This document shows positions 15,359-15,635 of a DNA stretch of 15,635 nt, one piece after another. The notes below the pieces were generated by a model. It worked only from the letters and a program-made list of their open reading frames with translations. It was not told where the DNA came from and did not search any database. Source of the DNA: Marisimplicoccus sp964437815 (GTDB lineage Bacteria > Bacteroidota > Bacteroidia > Flavobacteriales > Flavobacteriaceae). The stretch lies in contig CAYTIE010000025.1 in assembly GCA_964437815.1 (NCBI GenBank), positions 1 to 15,635 on the forward strand. The letters run 5' to 3'. The first letter of the stretch is position 1. Each line of letters starts with the position of its first letter. The translations under genes and the position numbers were made by a program.

Positions 15359-15635
15359 ATGAGTGGCTTAGATTTAGTTTTAAAGTCAATAGATCTTCTT
15401 GAAGAAGAAATGAAGCCAAATTGGGGTAAGATGTCCTGCCCACAGATGATTAGTCATTGTAATAGGTTTATTAAAGTTTACACTAATGAGGTTAAATTTA
15501 AACCGCCTATATCTTTAATTTCCCCAATCTTTGGGCAACTTCATATATTTTGGCTAAAACATATTATAAAATATAATGTCAATAAATACTTTAGAAACTT
15601 ACCCACATTAAGGTATTTTAATACTTATCCAATAA
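15359..15635 (+). CDS. DUF1569 protein, N-terminal part (cut by right edge)
   Basis: The reading frame starts at ATG 15359, two bases after the E1 stop, and stays open to the edge for 92 codons (MSGLDLVLKSIDLLEEEMKP...). The stretch NWGKMSCPQMISHCNRFI (residues 21-38) is the hallmark of DUF1569, a small DinB-like helical-bundle family of unknown function that is often 140-160 residues long; the second half, including FRNLPTLRYFNTYPI, also has the expected flavour. H33 could be a metal ligand as in DinB proteins, but that is inference. It appears to be the next gene of the operon. The recognition is from memory of the motif. Confidence 0.7.
   Translation, partial: MSGLDLVLKSIDLLEEEMKPNWGKMSCPQMISHCNRFIKVYTNEVKFKPPISLISPIFGQLHIFWLKHIIKYNVNKYFRNLPTLRYFNTYPI

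Noticed and set aside
1..15635. Mobile elements, CRISPR arrays, tRNA or rRNA genes, toxin-antitoxin or defence systems
   Set aside because: The window is filled by recognisable core-type genes with gaps under about 80 bases; no cloverleaf, repeat array, transposase, integrase or defence domain was seen.

Overview
The window is about 15.6 kb of gene-dense, AT-rich DNA (roughly 30% G+C by eye). It most likely comes from a member of the Bacteroidota, probably a marine or otherwise streamlined Flavobacteriia-like bacterium. The evidence is: a fused E1 alpha/beta 2-oxoacid dehydrogenase, a GEGGGGIIYP-type phosphohexomutase, a DUF4369-thioredoxin lipoprotein, promoter boxes of the Bacteroidota form TAnnTTTG, and no clear Shine-Dalgarno sequence before the starts examined. 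Assignment below class is inference.

Left part (1-5472, minus strand): ggt (gamma-glutamyltransferase lipoprotein), then uvrA (nucleotide excision repair ATPase), then the first 311 codons of an exported M1-aminopeptidase-like protein that runs off the left edge. The uvrA stop and the peptidase start share one base. uvrA starts with TTG and has its own well-formed promoter, which reads out of the end of ggt and carries an inverted repeat over its -7 box.

Middle part (5473-8968): glmM (plus strand) is divergent from ggt and converges on a two-gene minus-strand unit, a TlpA/ResA-like thiol-disulfide lipoprotein followed by an LpxL/HtrB-type lipid A acyltransferase. The 3' ends of glmM and the acyltransferase overlap by 17 bases, so there is no space for a conventional terminator between them. 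GlmM supplies hexosamine phosphate for peptidoglycan and lipopolysaccharide, so these genes share an envelope theme.

Right part (8969-15635, plus strand): an apparent operon of a GlcD/D-2-hydroxyglutarate-dehydrogenase-type flavoprotein, aroC (chorismate synthase), a dicarboxylate/acidic amino acid symporter, ung (uracil-DNA glycosylase), a fused branched-chain-type 2-oxoacid dehydrogenase E1, and the start of a DUF1569 protein cut by the right edge. aroC onward is very tight (2-base gaps, or overlaps of 17 and 4 bases); aroC may also have its own promoter.

Peptide and amino acid use is the most coherent metabolic thread: Ggt and the M1-like protein outside the cytoplasm, the symporter for uptake, and E1 for 2-oxoacid breakdown. 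DNA repair (uvrA, ung), aromatic biosynthesis and envelope genes are interspersed, as is common in compact Bacteroidota genomes. There is no gene-free stretch longer than about 80 bases. I saw no RNA genes, insertion sequences, prophage, CRISPR arrays or defence genes, and no clear novel multi-gene system. The best second-look item is the uvrA promoter/inverted repeat.
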